Assembly: GCA_963762605.1 (NCBI GenBank)
Contig: CAVXLJ010000017.1
Coordinates: forward strand, 62,001 to 126,000
Source: CAVSRC01 sp963762605
GTDB lineage: Bacteria > Pseudomonadota > Alphaproteobacteria > Rhizobiales > Kaistiaceae
Direction: 5' to 3'
Length of the DNA: 64,000 bases
Numbering within the stretch: the first letter of the stretch is position 1; the number at the start of each line of letters is the position of its first letter. Below the pieces are notes generated by a model. That model did not search any database, was not told where the DNA came from, and was given only the letters and a program-made list of their open reading frames with translations. Of this stretch, positions 17,609-26,421 are shown piece after piece. Position numbers and translations under genes: made by a program.

Positions 17609-18198
17609 GACTGTCTCCTCTTCGTCTCCGAATGCCTTTGTACGGTTGTCGGCACGTAGCAAGGGTAAAGGGGACATGGCCGCGAAATCATCCCCGTGAA
17701 GGTGAGTCAAATTGACTCCCCTTGTGACCATCCCGGTAGCGAGTGCTGGAACCCTTTGGTTTTGCCGCCGGAGAAGCTGCTTCTCAGACCGTATAGAACG
17801 CCTCAGGAGCGCCGTTTGGTGTTTTGGGCGGGCGAATTGACCCAAGGGGCTCGAAAGCCGCTCCTCGGCGTAACTGTGGGGTAGGAAATGCCCTTCAGGC
17901 GTCTGTAAGTGATCTCGCGCCACTCGTCGCTCAGCCTTCTGCGGTCGGCTGATTAGATTTGCGTATCCGAGAGATACGCCCAAATGCAAGTTCGGCCGGC
18001 ACACACGCGCGAGCCGCGCAGCCGAATTAATTTGCGTAGCTGCCTAGGGAAACGCACGGAATGCTCGTGCGGTCCCTGACCGCCGCCCTCTCGGGACCGC
18101 TTGTTCTGAAGAGCGGCCTCACATGCGAGCCCCTGTTGGAGAGTCAGTACGGGGACGGCTCGCTTCATCTCATATCCATCAAACATAGAAAGGAAGAA
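17609..18198. other. Intergenic stretch
   Basis: About 590 bp before the RHH-RepA pair. Only short, unconvincing frames are present. The promoter of the downstream pair probably lies in the last 150 bp. Confidence 0.45.
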
Positions 18199-18417
18199 AT
18201 GACGACCATGCTCGAAAGAGCGAACCTGTACCCCCACCGTGTGAATGCTCGTTTGGATGACGAGGATTTTGAGACTTTGAAGGCGATTGCGCGGGAGGTG
18301 CAGCCGATCGGTTCGCCTTCTGTCACAACAGCGCTACGCCACCTCATCGAGCGGTGGCGGCAGTGTCGATTGCCCGACACAACAACCGGCCCCACGACCC
18401 ACGAGAGGTCCTCGTGA
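18199..18417 (+). CDS. Small RHH-type DNA-binding protein
   Basis: ATG 18199, preceded by AGGAAG, gives 72 residues. The core PHRVNARLDDEDFETLKAIA with SVTTALRHLIERW has the strand-helix-helix pattern of ribbon-helix-helix regulators. The stop overlaps a GTG start of the RepA-like ATPase, so they are coupled. It likely regulates or loads the ATPase, as copy-control proteins do on plasmids. Fold call is by pattern only. Confidence 0.6.
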   Translation: MTTMLERANLYPHRVNARLDDEDFETLKAIAREVQPIGSPSVTTALRHLIERWRQCRLPDTTTGPTTHERSS

Positions 18418-19478
18418 AGGCCGCCTCAATGAGAAGCGATCCATATCGCTTTTCGGACGACCTAGTAGGGATCACCGCACAGGAACTTCTCGAAAAAAAC
18501 TTCCCGCCGCGTTGGCACGTCATTGACCCATGGCTCCGCAATGGGGAGACCGCGATCATTTGGGCGGCCTCGGGTGTCGGAAAGACCATGCTCGGGTTGT
18601 CGCTTGCCGTGGCACTTGCCGGCGGCGGCGAGGTTGGCGAGTGGAGGGCGCCACGTGCCCTTAAAGTCCTCTACGTGGACGGTGAGATGCACGAGCAGGA
18701 CATCCAAGACCGCTTGAAGATGCTGGCGGACACTACGGCGGTCGAGATCACCGACCCGGACGCCTACAGGAAGAACCTGAGCTTCGTCATTCGGCAGGCA
18801 CAAGACCCGGACAAGGAGTTCTACGATCTGACGGATCGTGAGAGGCAGCGGGCGCTCGCCGAACGCTGCAAGAGGCTCGGAACGAAGGTGCTTATAATCG
18901 ACAACTTCACCACCGTGTCGGATGGCCTAGAAGACGAGAACGCCTCGGTAGCATTCAAATCCGTTCAGAGCTTCTTCCTGTCGATGAAGCAGATGGGCAT
19001 TGCCACGATCCTCATCCACCATTCGCGCAAGGACGGACAGGCCCTCAGGGGCAGCCAGGCGATGGAGGTCACCTTCGAGGTGATCTTGGGTTTGAGCAAG
19101 GACCATCTTGGCTCTCCGGGACAGGCATCCTTTATCGCGAAGTTTCAAAAGAACCGTTCCCGAGGTGATGCACGTTTGGAACCTCGACTGTGGACCCTGA
19201 CGGATAGGGATGGATGGCGGTTGTCCGACGACGTACCTGAAGACGCTGCCAAGGACGCGGTGATCCACGCTGTGCGGTCGCTTGAGTTCGTCAGTCAGAC
19301 TGAAATCGCTGAGCGGCTCGGCCTAAACAAGAGTACCGTCAGCCGCCGGATTAGCAGAGCGGAGGCTCGCGGCGATCTCAAGCTTAACGAAGCTCATGAC
19401 TGTTTCGAACAGGCTACAAAGCTCAGAGATGGAGGGCTCGTCGATAGCGTCCTCCAAGATATGTCTGATGACTTCTAG
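18414..19478 (+). CDS. RepA-like AAA (RecA-fold) ATPase
   Basis: About 354 residues from GTG 18414 (ATG 18429 is an alternative). A RecA/DnaB-type fold is shown by Walker A AIIWAASGVGKTMLGLSLAV, a D-G-E element in VLYVDGEMHEQD, Walker B KVLIIDNF and the sensor region ATILIHHSRKDGQALRGSQA. This is the AAA_25/RepA family of hexameric helicase-like proteins on mobile elements. A C-terminal wHTH (SQTEIAERLGLNKSTVSRRI) may read DNA or control transcription. It suggests that the island, or a part of it, once replicated or still does after excision. Confidence 0.82.
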   Translation: MKAASMRSDPYRFSDDLVGITAQELLEKNFPPRWHVIDPWLRNGETAIIWAASGVGKTMLGLSLAVALAGGGEVGEWRAPRALKVLYVDGEMHEQDIQDRLKMLADTTAVEITDPDAYRKNLSFVIRQAQDPDKEFYDLTDRERQRALAERCKRLGTKVLIIDNFTTVSDGLEDENASVAFKSVQSFFLSMKQMGIATILIHHSRKDGQALRGSQAMEVTFEVILGLSKDHLGSPGQASFIAKFQKNRSRGDARLEPRLWTLTDRDGWRLSDDVPEDAAKDAVIHAVRSLEFVSQTEIAERLGLNKSTVSRRISRAEARGDLKLNEAHDCFEQATKLRDGGLVDSVLQDMSDDF

Positions 19479-19483
19479 GGGTC

Positions 19484-19514
19484 GGTGATGGAGAGAGCGT
19501 AGCTCTCCCTCACC
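19484..19514 (+). terminator. Hairpin after the RepA-like gene
   Basis: Twelve-base arms (GGTGATGGAGAG / CTCTCCCTCACC, one mismatch) with a short loop start 6 bp after the stop at 19478. There is no T-run, so termination is only suggested by position. Confidence 0.45.
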
Positions 19515-19524
19515 AGTGGCATCG

Positions 19525-19563
19525 TTGCAGGTTGTCTTGTCCTTAGGGCAACGCAACCTGCAA
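19525..19563. repeat. Perfect 10-bp inverted repeat
   Basis: TTGCAGGTTG and CAACCTGCAA are separated by 19 bp, right after the first hairpin and between two convergent genes. It may be a bidirectional terminator or a protein-binding site. Confidence 0.5.
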
Positions 19564-19629
19564 CCACCGCATAGCCCTAGGATAAACGCATGATCCTCGA
19601 CGCGGAGGCCATTGACGTGTGCGGAGCGG

Positions 19630-20481
19630 CTAAGTGCCGCCGACATTCGATAATCGCTTATCTATTTCAGCCATCCACCTGAGGAACACCGCCCCTGCGC
19701 TGATCGTCGCAACAGTCACTTCCCATGGCGGCTGACGGAGTTCCTCTGCCCCCTGTGCATGTCGATAGTTGTGTGCCAGTTCAACCCATTCGCCGAAACT
19801 TGTGGCCAGCCGTTGAGCGGCTCGTTCCGCAATCTTGTCCTGGGCATAAAGCCGCTGAACGGCCGGCCGCAGATAATCCCGTATTTCCGAGCCAGCCAAC
19901 CGGTGAGCCTTGGGGAACATTAGTTTGAACAGCGTCTCGCTTGCATGGAAAACGGATCGGATAGCGGTCTTGCCGTTTGGCTCGCCGGAGTCAGTGAACA
20001 CCTTGAAGGCCGATTGAAACGCGTCTAGCGCTGGCGCATATCGTTCACCTTGCAGGGCAGCAATGGCGGCAGCTTGTGTGACGGCAAAAGCTTTGTCTAC
20101 AGCGAGGTGAACGCCGCCTTTGGCGTCGAGGCTGTAATGGACGTTTTCTTCTCGAAAGATGCGTCCAATTCCGTTGAGCCATTGATCCTGGCTTCGTTTC
20201 GAACCAGCCATTTGGAAAATGATAGTGATGGAGTCGAGAAGGTCACCCAACTCGCTTTCGCCGAAGAACTTGTCCCAAGCGCGGCCGCCAACATAGCCGA
20301 AGGGAACATCAATCCCGAGTTCCGCTTCAACTAGCCGCGCGGCGTCGGCATGTTGATGGAAGTTTAGGTCATAGAACAGCGAAAGCACGCGTCGCCGCAT
20401 CCGGGCGCTATCCGCTGTAGGATCGGATTGCTGCCCGTAGACCAGCGAATATCGCCCACCGATCGTAGTCGCATCAGTCAT
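19630..20481 (-). CDS. Unknown soluble protein, HEPN/AbiJ-like helical pattern
   Basis: A 283-residue protein. The N-terminus (RYSLVYGQQSDPTADSARMR) and VLSLFYDLNFHQHADAARLV lead to a helical C-terminal half: ALDAFQSAFKVFTDSGEPNG, AIRSVFHASETLFKLMFPKA, ATSFGEWVELAHNYRHAQGA. This repeat of helices with R/H motifs resembles HEPN/AbiJ-type proteins, but no certain domain is seen. It starts divergently from the gene-free repeat region and carries no signal or membrane helix. A role in abortive infection is speculative. Confidence 0.6.
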   Translation of the reverse strand: MTDATTIGGRYSLVYGQQSDPTADSARMRRRVLSLFYDLNFHQHADAARLVEAELGIDVPFGYVGGRAWDKFFGESELGDLLDSITIIFQMAGSKRSQDQWLNGIGRIFREENVHYSLDAKGGVHLAVDKAFAVTQAAAIAALQGERYAPALDAFQSAFKVFTDSGEPNGKTAIRSVFHASETLFKLMFPKAHRLAGSEIRDYLRPAVQRLYAQDKIAERAAQRLATSFGEWVELAHNYRHAQGAEELRQPPWEVTVATISAGAVFLRWMAEIDKRLSNVGGT

Positions 20482-20595
20482 TTCGCTTCACACTGAAAAC
20501 GTTGCGCCTCAACTAGCGGTACTCCCGTCCTCCTCAACGCGCGAACGGCGGCCAAGCCGGACGTTTTCAAAATCGCATTTGTTCCGCACCTGAAC

Positions 20596-20616
20596 TGTAC
20601 TAGAAGTCTGTACTAG
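20596..20616 (+). promoter_or_regulatory. Second TGTACTAG tandem element
   Basis: TGTACTAGAAGTCTGTACTA plus G matches the integrase-upstream element at 2766-2786 in 20 of 21 positions and in the same orientation. It lies about 115 bp upstream of the start of the gene at 20481 but points away from it. It may be a shared operator or the remnant of another integrase promoter. Confidence 0.5.
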
Positions 20617-20895
20617 ATGGGTTACCCGTGATGCAAATAAGCTATTGAATTATAACATATTCGCAGGTGTGGCTGTGCTGGCAGTCTCACGCAAACCTGT
20701 CTCTGTTTTCATTTCCCTGTTCTCACCGAGATATCAGGGAATTTGACGGTTTCCCGCCCTGATGTCTCCGTTCACAGCTACCTTCCCCTGCAAAGCCAAT
20801 CACTTAGATCAACATTCCTCGCGCCTCCGAACAGCGAATTTCGCGCCGCTTGCCGGGAACTAAGGGCCAGGAACAGGGAATTCCGCGCGCCGAGC

Positions 20896-21084
20896 ATTGC
20901 CGTTATCCGGGAACGCATTGTCGTTAAGTGGGAAACGATTGTCGTTATGTGGGATCGAAGTGGCGTCGGGCGGGAAGCCGTTGCAGCCACGCGGGAACGG
21001 ATTGCTGTTTGGCGATTGGTCGATGCCGCGAGGTGGGAAGACAGTGCTGCTAAGCGAACGGTGATGTCGCTAAGTGTGAACGCT
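20896..21084 (+). repeat. Degenerate 21-bp tandem repeat array (about nine units)
   Basis: Consecutive units have the form ATTGTCGTTAAGTGGGAACG plus one base; the best are units 1-3, later ones drift, and one pair is 22+20 bp. Two helical turns per unit fits a protein-binding array. The most conserved part is GTGGGAA. It lies 1.4 kb downstream of the RepA-like gene. Confidence 0.75.
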
Positions 21085-21331
21085 CGTGCGGCTCCGAGAC
21101 GTCGCTCCGACTGCCGGATTTGAGTTGGCGAGGACCACTCTTCGATTGAACCGGATCGAGGACGCTTGGCGTGCGGTGGGCAACGACCCGCAAATTGTCC
21201 TAACGTTGGGGCGCTGACAGCCGAGCCCGCCAGCAGAGCGCTCGAGCGACATCCTGGAATTACGTGCATCACCCGCACTTCCTGAATCGAACACCGGCTT
21301 CAGGAGCGAGACGTAACGCCCGCTTTGTCGC

Positions 21332-22228
21332 TCATATTGGCGCGACAAAGACCTTTTCAGGAAACGCGCTCTCGACCACCTCCAGAAAGGCGCGGACCTT
21401 GGCGCCGACCAGGCGGCGTGAACTCTGCAACGCCCAGATCTCCACCGGCGGACCCGCATGCGTTCCCCAATTGGCAAGCCTGCCGGCCTCGATATCTTCG
21501 GCAACGAGGAGCTTTGGCAGCAAGGCCGCACCCGCTCCCGCCAGCACGGCATCGCGGACCATCAGGAGCGAAGAGAGGCGGAGGATCGGGTCCGGCCTCA
21601 GGACGATGTCAGCCTCCGTTCCGGAGTTCATCCGCCAGACGGTCCCGAGCGGTGTCGCGGAAAGCAGAATGGCCTTTACCGCAGATCCGTCGCCATCTGC
21701 CCTTGGAAAGGGGCGCGGCATGCCGGGGGGCGCCACGATCAGGCGTTCGTCGTTGAGGAAGCGACGGCCGACGAGGCGTTCATCAGGTGACGGATCAATC
21801 CGGATGACCAGATCGTAGCCATCTTCGACCGGATCGACCTTGCGGTCCTCGGCAACGATTTCGAGCTGGACTTCCGGATAGGCAAGGGCAAAGCGGGCGC
21901 CGATCCGGGGAAGCGCCACATGCGCGAAGACGACCGGCGCACTGACCCGCAGCCTGCCTTTCGGCGTCGATGCGCCAAGGACGACCGCCTCTCCGGCCTC
22001 CGCGATTTCACTCAGCAGCCCGCGCGTGCGCTCGTGAAGCGTTTGTCCTTCATCCGTCAATCGAAGGCTCTGCGATCCACGCTCGATCAGTCGCACGCCG
22101 AGGTTCTGTTCGAGTTCGGCGACCCGGCGCGACAGCGTGGCCTTGGAACGACCGGAGACGCGGGCAGCGCGGCCGAACCCGCCATGGGCCGCGACCAGAT
22201 CAAAGTCGGACAAAGCCTGAAGATCCAT
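21332..22228 (-). CDS. LysR-family transcriptional regulator
   Basis: ATG 22228 gives 298 residues. The N-terminal winged helix is clear: MDLQALSDFDLVAAHGGFGR, then AARVSGRSKATLSRRVAELE and LGVRLIERGSQSLRLTDEGQ. The remainder is the LysR substrate domain (GRLRVSAPVVFAHVALPRIG). Longer in-frame starts add a non-family stretch and are rejected. It diverges from the NmrA-like gene 118 bp away and most likely regulates that gene and the esterase in response to an unknown ligand. Confidence 0.92.
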   Translation of the reverse strand: MDLQALSDFDLVAAHGGFGRAARVSGRSKATLSRRVAELEQNLGVRLIERGSQSLRLTDEGQTLHERTRGLLSEIAEAGEAVVLGASTPKGRLRVSAPVVFAHVALPRIGARFALAYPEVQLEIVAEDRKVDPVEDGYDLVIRIDPSPDERLVGRRFLNDERLIVAPPGMPRPFPRADGDGSAVKAILLSATPLGTVWRMNSGTEADIVLRPDPILRLSSLLMVRDAVLAGAGAALLPKLLVAEDIEAGRLANWGTHAGPPVEIWALQSSRRLVGAKVRAFLEVVESAFPEKVFVAPI

Positions 22229-22346
22229 CTGAGTGTTCCGTATTTGGGACGAGCAGTCTCTGATTTTGGCATCTACTAAACGAAAATGAAACACGTATCT
22301 TCCTCCCCACGCCATACGGCTTCCACCACCATGAGGAGATTTCGAC

Positions 22347-23225
22347 ATGACCATTCTCGTTACAGGCAGCACGGGCACCATCGGGGCGCAGGTGCTGGCG
22401 CATCTGCAAGGTCGCAACGCCGATGTCCGCGCTCTGACGCGCTCGCCCGAGACGGCGCAGCTTCCCGCAGGCGTGACGGCCGTTCGCGGCGATCTCGCCG
22501 ACCCGGATTCGGTGCGCGCGGCGCTGCAAGGCGTCAGCACGCTGTTCCTGCTGGCCCCGAACGTCGCCGATGAACTGACCCAGGCGATGCTGACGCTGAC
22601 GGTCGCCCGCGAGGCCGGCGTCAAGGGCATCGTCTATCTCTCGGTGTTCGGCGGCGAAGCCTATGCCGACGTGCCGCATTTCGCCGGCAAGTACACGGTC
22701 GAGCGGATGATCGAGGCGCTCGACCTGCCCGCGACGGTTCTGCGTCCCGCCTATTTCATCCAGAACGATCTTCGTCAGAAGGACGTGCTTCTGAAGGCCG
22801 GCACATATGGTTCGCCGATCGGCGCCAAGGGCGTCTCGATGGTCGATATCCGCGACATCGGCGAGGCCGCCGCCATCGAGCTGGTTCGCCGTGAACAGGC
22901 ACCGACGCCGCTCGGCCGCGAGACCTACGCCTTGGTTGGTCCGGACGGCCTGACCGGCGAAGGTATCGCCTCCATCTGGAGCGAAGCTCTCGGCCGCGCG
23001 ATCCGCTATGGCGGCGACGATCTCGTCGTCATGGAGAAGCGCACGAAGACCATGCTGCCTGCCTGGCACGCGCTCGACCTGCGCCTGATGTTTGCCCGCT
23101 ATCAGGCGGATGGCGCGGCGGCGACTGCAGACGACATCGCACGCCTGACCAAGCTGCTCGGTCGCGCCCCGCGCTCCTATGCCGCTTTTGCCAGGGATGC
23201 CGCCGCCCAGTGGGCGAAGGGCTGA
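22347..23225 (+). CDS. NmrA-like NAD(P)-binding oxidoreductase
   Basis: A 292-residue atypical short-chain dehydrogenase. The Rossmann motif TGSTGTIGAQV is at residues 6-16; RGDLADPDSVRAALQGVSTL and FLLAPN follow, then VYLSVFGGEAYADVPHFAGK and VLRPAYFIQND. Members act as redox sensors or quinone/azo reductases. AGGAG precedes ATG 22347. It is divergent from the LysR gene and 36 bp ahead of the esterase, forming a small LysR-controlled operon. Confidence 0.88.
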   Translation: MTILVTGSTGTIGAQVLAHLQGRNADVRALTRSPETAQLPAGVTAVRGDLADPDSVRAALQGVSTLFLLAPNVADELTQAMLTLTVAREAGVKGIVYLSVFGGEAYADVPHFAGKYTVERMIEALDLPATVLRPAYFIQNDLRQKDVLLKAGTYGSPIGAKGVSMVDIRDIGEAAAIELVRREQAPTPLGRETYALVGPDGLTGEGIASIWSEALGRAIRYGGDDLVVMEKRTKTMLPAWHALDLRLMFARYQADGAAATADDIARLTKLLGRAPRSYAAFARDAAAQWAKG

Positions 23226-23261
23226 GCCCGCATCCTTACCGTCCAATCAAGGAGACCTGCC

Positions 23262-24221
23262 ATGATGACGATCCAGCCTCTCTCGCCTGAAGACGCTCCG
23301 GCGGTGGCCGCGATGCGACAGGCCGCCTCGGCCCACAAGGGCGAGAACCTCGGGCCCGAGGCGCGGCCGATGTTCGATGCCATGTTTGCCGCAACACCCG
23401 CTGCGGCGGATGTACGGGTAGAGGCGGCTACGGTCGGAGGCATTGCGGGCTTCTGGCTCCGGCCGGCGAATTCGACGTCGGGCGCGCGCATGCTCTATCT
23501 TCACGGCGGCGGGTATGTGCTCGGCTCGGCAGAGGCGCTCACCAATTTTGCGGGGCAGATCGCCGTGCGCGTCGGCGTTGATGCCTTTGTCCCGGACTAT
23601 CGGCTTGCGCCCGAGCACCCGTTCCCGGCCGCGATCGACGACGCGGTTGCCGTCTATCACGGCCTAGTCGCTGAAGGCGCCGAACGGATCGTGGTGGTAG
23701 GCGATTCGGCGGGCGGCGGCCTCACACTGGCGTTGTTATCAATCCTTGCCGCCGACAGGGCCAAGGGTTTGGTGCAACCGGTCGGTGCGGCGGTGATGTC
23801 ACCCTGGACAGATCCGGCGCTCACCGGCGACAGCTTCGAGACGCGCGCGGAGGCCGATCCGATCTTCACGCGCGGCGTGCTCCAGACCTTTGCCGACATG
23901 TATCTTCAGCGCCAGGATGCCACGAACCCCAAGGCATCACCACTTTACGCCCCACTCCACGGTCTGCCACCGATCCGCATCGATGTCGGTGACAACGAAG
24001 TGCTGCTTTCCGATTCCACCCGCTACGCCGACCGGGTGCAAGCGGCGGGCGTCGAGATCACGCTCTCGGTCTAGGAGGGCATGGCGCATGTCTTCCAATC
24101 CTCCCTCGGTTCGTTTCTCGCGGCCGAGCGGTCCGTGAGCGCCATGGGGGAATTTCTCCATCGGCGGCTCAATGCCCTGGCCGACGACGCCGTCCCGTCC
24201 AACTCCCTCAAAGGAGCTTGA
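23262..24221 (+). pseudogene. HSL-family alpha/beta hydrolase with in-frame stop before the catalytic His
   Basis: Hormone-sensitive-lipase-type esterase: YLHGGGYVLGS (oxyanion HGGG) at about residues 82-92, the nucleophile elbow VVGDSAGGGLTLAL, and the Asp in IRIDVGDNEVLLSD region. The frame stops at TAG 24072-24074 exactly where a Trp is expected; beyond it EGMAHVFQSSLG, with the catalytic His in GMAHVF, remains open to TGA 24221. A single G-to-A would create it. Unless this is a sequence error, the enzyme is dead or needs readthrough. Confidence 0.85.
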
Positions 24222-24223
24222 TC

Positions 24224-24337
24224 ATGACAAGCGTATTGTTTGTAGGGCAGAAGCCGGAAACCGTCGACTTTTCCGATCCGTCCCTGCCACCAGGGCTCAA
24301 TGCCGAAAAGATCCAGGCGGGCATCGATATGGTGTGA
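24224..24337 (+). pseudogene. Truncated start of a small conserved protein
   Basis: MTSVLFVGQKPETVDFSDPS followed by LPPGLNAEKIQAGIDMV and an abrupt stop. The start resembles a family of ~90-residue uncharacterised proteins found behind SDR/esterase genes, but only 37 codons remain. Foreign sequence begins at about 24333. Confidence 0.6.
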
Positions 24338-24407
24338 ATATGCGTCGAAGCATGACCCCGTCTAGATTTCGCACAACCCCATGATTATCGTGCCGTTTTG
24401 AAAATGA

Positions 24408-24445
24408 AGCTGGGGTCACGATCGGCGCCGATCGTGACCCCAGCT
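24408..24445. repeat. Perfect 38-bp palindrome
   Basis: Nineteen-base arms meet without a spacer; each half begins AGCTGGGGTCACGATCGGC read inward. This is what two identical transposon ends joined head to head look like. It could also be a strong cruciform or terminator. Confidence 0.8.
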
Positions 24446-24519
24446 CGTGCGCAAATCTATCTGCGATATCGCTGAGCAGAAATTTGGCGAGGGTCAACTT
24501 TGGGCGCCTTTGCACACCG

Positions 24520-24642
24520 GAGTTCATGGCGGTGGTGAAAGGAGTGGACGAAGTGTCCATTGGCCATGGCATTACGGCGGATGCCCTGCTGTTGGCCTTT
24601 GCCAAGGCCGTGCGACAGTATTCTGCGGCGCTCTCAGCGTAG
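24520..24642 (+). pseudogene. pdxJ: Possible pdxJ 3'-end fragment
   Basis: The open frame GVDEVSIGHGITADALLLAF with AKAVRQYSAALSA-stop resembles the C-terminus of pyridoxine 5'-phosphate synthase (motif EvsIGHaitadAl). Only ~40 codons are present and nothing upstream continues it, so it is a transplanted scrap. Family assignment is moderate. Confidence 0.4.
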
Positions 24643-24648
24643 CAAATC

Positions 24649-24746
24649 GTAGGATGGGTTAGCGCCGAATGGCGCGTAGCCCATCGGCCAAGCTCGTCGA
24701 AAGCTCGTTGGTGGGTTACGGCGCCTGCGCGCCTGACCCACCCTAC
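24649..24746. repeat. REP-type inverted element
   Basis: Begins GTAGGATGGGTTAGCGCC and ends GACCCACCCTAC, giving imperfect outer arms around inner GCGCC/GGCGC motifs. Elements of this style (GTAGGGTGGGTTA type) are common intergenic palindromes in alphaproteobacteria. Confidence 0.6.
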
Positions 24747-25050
24747 AGCGCTCCAGCATGGCCCAGTCGCCAGCGCCGGTCAGCGCCCCACTCCCCTTCC
24801 CCTCCTCTATCGGCTGATAGCCGACCGTAGCGCGCTTCTCGTTGACGGTGAGGATGTCGGCCTTGGCGACGTGCTCCCGTGAGCGCGGCGCGGTCGGCGG
24901 ACAGCGCATCGACCCGGTCGGTGTCGAACCACAAGTGCGCCGAACACAAGCAGCTGACGCATGTGTCGGTCGCCTTGCTTGGTGATACCGCCGAGGCACC
25001 TGCAGACTTCGAAAGCGAGAGCGTCGGCGAGACGCCCACCCACCGCTCGA

Positions 25051-26421
25051 TCAGTCGACCGGCAGGCCTACCTCCACCAGCATCTGCTTGAATTCCGGCC
25101 GATCGCGAATCGGCCAGAAGGCGGTGTTCTCCTTGAGCCCGATCAGGCGTTCCTCGTGCCGTTTCAGGCTGATGTGCAGCCAGGGCATCGCCTCGCGCCA
25201 CTTGCCGACCATCGCGTAGTCGCATGCGATGTCCCAGGCGAGCGCCTCACCACGCTCGTAATACTTCGTGTCCACCGCCACGATCGCCTTGTCCATGGTT
25301 TCCTTTCCCCCTTTGGCGAGCGCGGCAAGACCGGCATCGGCAACTGCACGGTAGCGGGGCACCTCGATCAGGTCGCCCAGCTTGGCGTTGTTCTCGAGAT
25401 AGCCGGCGTAGTCGAGCTGCCCGAGCCGAAGGGAGGCAAGTGCGGCGTAATTCCACGGGTGACCGGGATCGCGCTTGATCAGTTCCTGAATCAACGCGAT
25501 GCCCTCTTTCTCGTGGCCGCTCTGGAACAGCGCTTGCCCCTTGATGTTGAGGATCGTGGTATTGGCGGGATCGAGTTCCTGAGCCCGTTCCAATATCGGC
25601 ACTGCGTCGGCGGAACGGCCGACGAACATAAGCGAACTCCCGTACCAAAGAAGAGTGTTGGCGTCGTTCGGGTCGAGCCGCATCGCTTTCTCGAAGCGGT
25701 TGAGACCGGCCTTGACCTGCCACAGCCAGTGAAACTCGACAAAGGCCAGGACGCTTTGACCGAATGCATAGTCCGGAGCAAGTTCGACGGCCCGGCGCGC
25801 ATGTTCCTCTGCCTTGGGATAGGCCTCCCAGCCCGACATGCCGCTATATTGCCGCGCAAGATTGTAGGTCATGGCGAGGCCCGCATGGGCTTCGGCGTAG
25901 TCGGGGAAAATCTTGAGCGCTTGGTTCAGCACCTTGATGGCTTCGGCGATACCCTCGGGCGTGCGCCAATTCCACAGATAGGTGCCGCGCAAATAAAGTT
26001 TGTGCGCCTCCTCGGGCACGTTGGGCGTTTCAAACCCTCCGGCCGGCGGGCCGCTGGCGCGGCTCGACCAGTAAAGGGAGCCGCCGACGACCGCGGCGGC
26101 GCCCAGGACGATTGCGGCGAGCACCACGCGGCGCGATCGCGGCTTGTGTATGGCCGCCGCATCGACAGCCGGTGGCGCGAGCGTCTCGTCGGCCAGCGTG
26201 GTCCGCCCTTTATCCGATCGCAGCCATGCCTCAAGCTCGGAGGCAAAGGCATGCACCGGCACCCCGCGCCCGCCGTCTGAACCGACGCGATAGATCGGAA
26301 GCTGCTGTTGAGCCGCCCAACGCCTGACGGTGCTCGCGTCGCGGCCAAAATAGCGCGCGATCTCACGCCATCCTTTCAACGGCTGTTCCGCGGCAACCTT
26401 GCCTTGTTGGTCCTGCACCAT
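25051..26421 (-). CDS. Membrane-anchored HTH regulator with TPR sensor domain
   Basis: An N-terminal HTH (LKGWREIARYFGRDASTVRR, with WAAQQQLPIYRV) is followed by one transmembrane helix (VVLAAIVLGAAAVVGGSLYW) and a C-terminal domain with TPRs: EAIKVLNQALKIFPDYAEAH, AEEHARRAVELAPDYAFGQS, and AVPILERAQELDPANTTILN. The layout is CadC-like: DNA binding in the cytoplasm, sensing outside. ATG 26421 is preferred; in-frame starts reach 26532. It is divergent from the autotransporter 0.8 kb away and may control it. Confidence 0.78.
   Translation of the reverse strand: MVQDQQGKVAAEQPLKGWREIARYFGRDASTVRRWAAQQQLPIYRVGSDGGRGVPVHAFASELEAWLRSDKGRTTLADETLAPPAVDAAAIHKPRSRRVVLAAIVLGAAAVVGGSLYWSSRASGPPAGGFETPNVPEEAHKLYLRGTYLWNWRTPEGIAEAIKVLNQALKIFPDYAEAHAGLAMTYNLARQYSGMSGWEAYPKAEEHARRAVELAPDYAFGQSVLAFVEFHWLWQVKAGLNRFEKAMRLDPNDANTLLWYGSSLMFVGRSADAVPILERAQELDPANTTILNIKGQALFQSGHEKEGIALIQELIKRDPGHPWNYAALASLRLGQLDYAGYLENNAKLGDLIEVPRYRAVADAGLAALAKGGKETMDKAIVAVDTKYYERGEALAWDIACDYAMVGKWREAMPWLHISLKRHEERLIGLKENTAFWPIRDRPEFKQMLVEVGLPVD

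Larger units (their letters stand above)
20482..21331. other. 850-bp gene-free region with repeats
   Basis: Holds the second TGTACTAG element (20596) and a 21-bp degenerate repeat array (20896). Open frames exist on both strands across the array, but both are artefacts of the 21-bp period (seven codons) and show low-complexity residues. Confidence 0.6.
24338..25050. other. Patchwork of scars between the esterase cluster and the TPR regulator
   Basis: Over 700 bp without an intact gene. It contains a small TGACCCC/GGGGTCA-bounded piece (about 24353-24417), a 38-bp palindrome, a pdxJ-like 3' scrap and an inverted REP-type element, listed separately. The last 300 bp show nothing recognisable. 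Confidence 0.6.

Noticed and set aside
20743..21278. Overlapping open frames on both strands with seven-residue repeats
   Set aside because: The period of 21 bp keeps frames open on both strands; residues are low complexity and no start has a ribosome site. Treated as a DNA repeat array.
24961..26280. 439-codon frame opposite the HTH-TPR regulator
   Set aside because: Antisense shadow; no domain, whereas the minus frame has HTH, membrane helix and TPRs.
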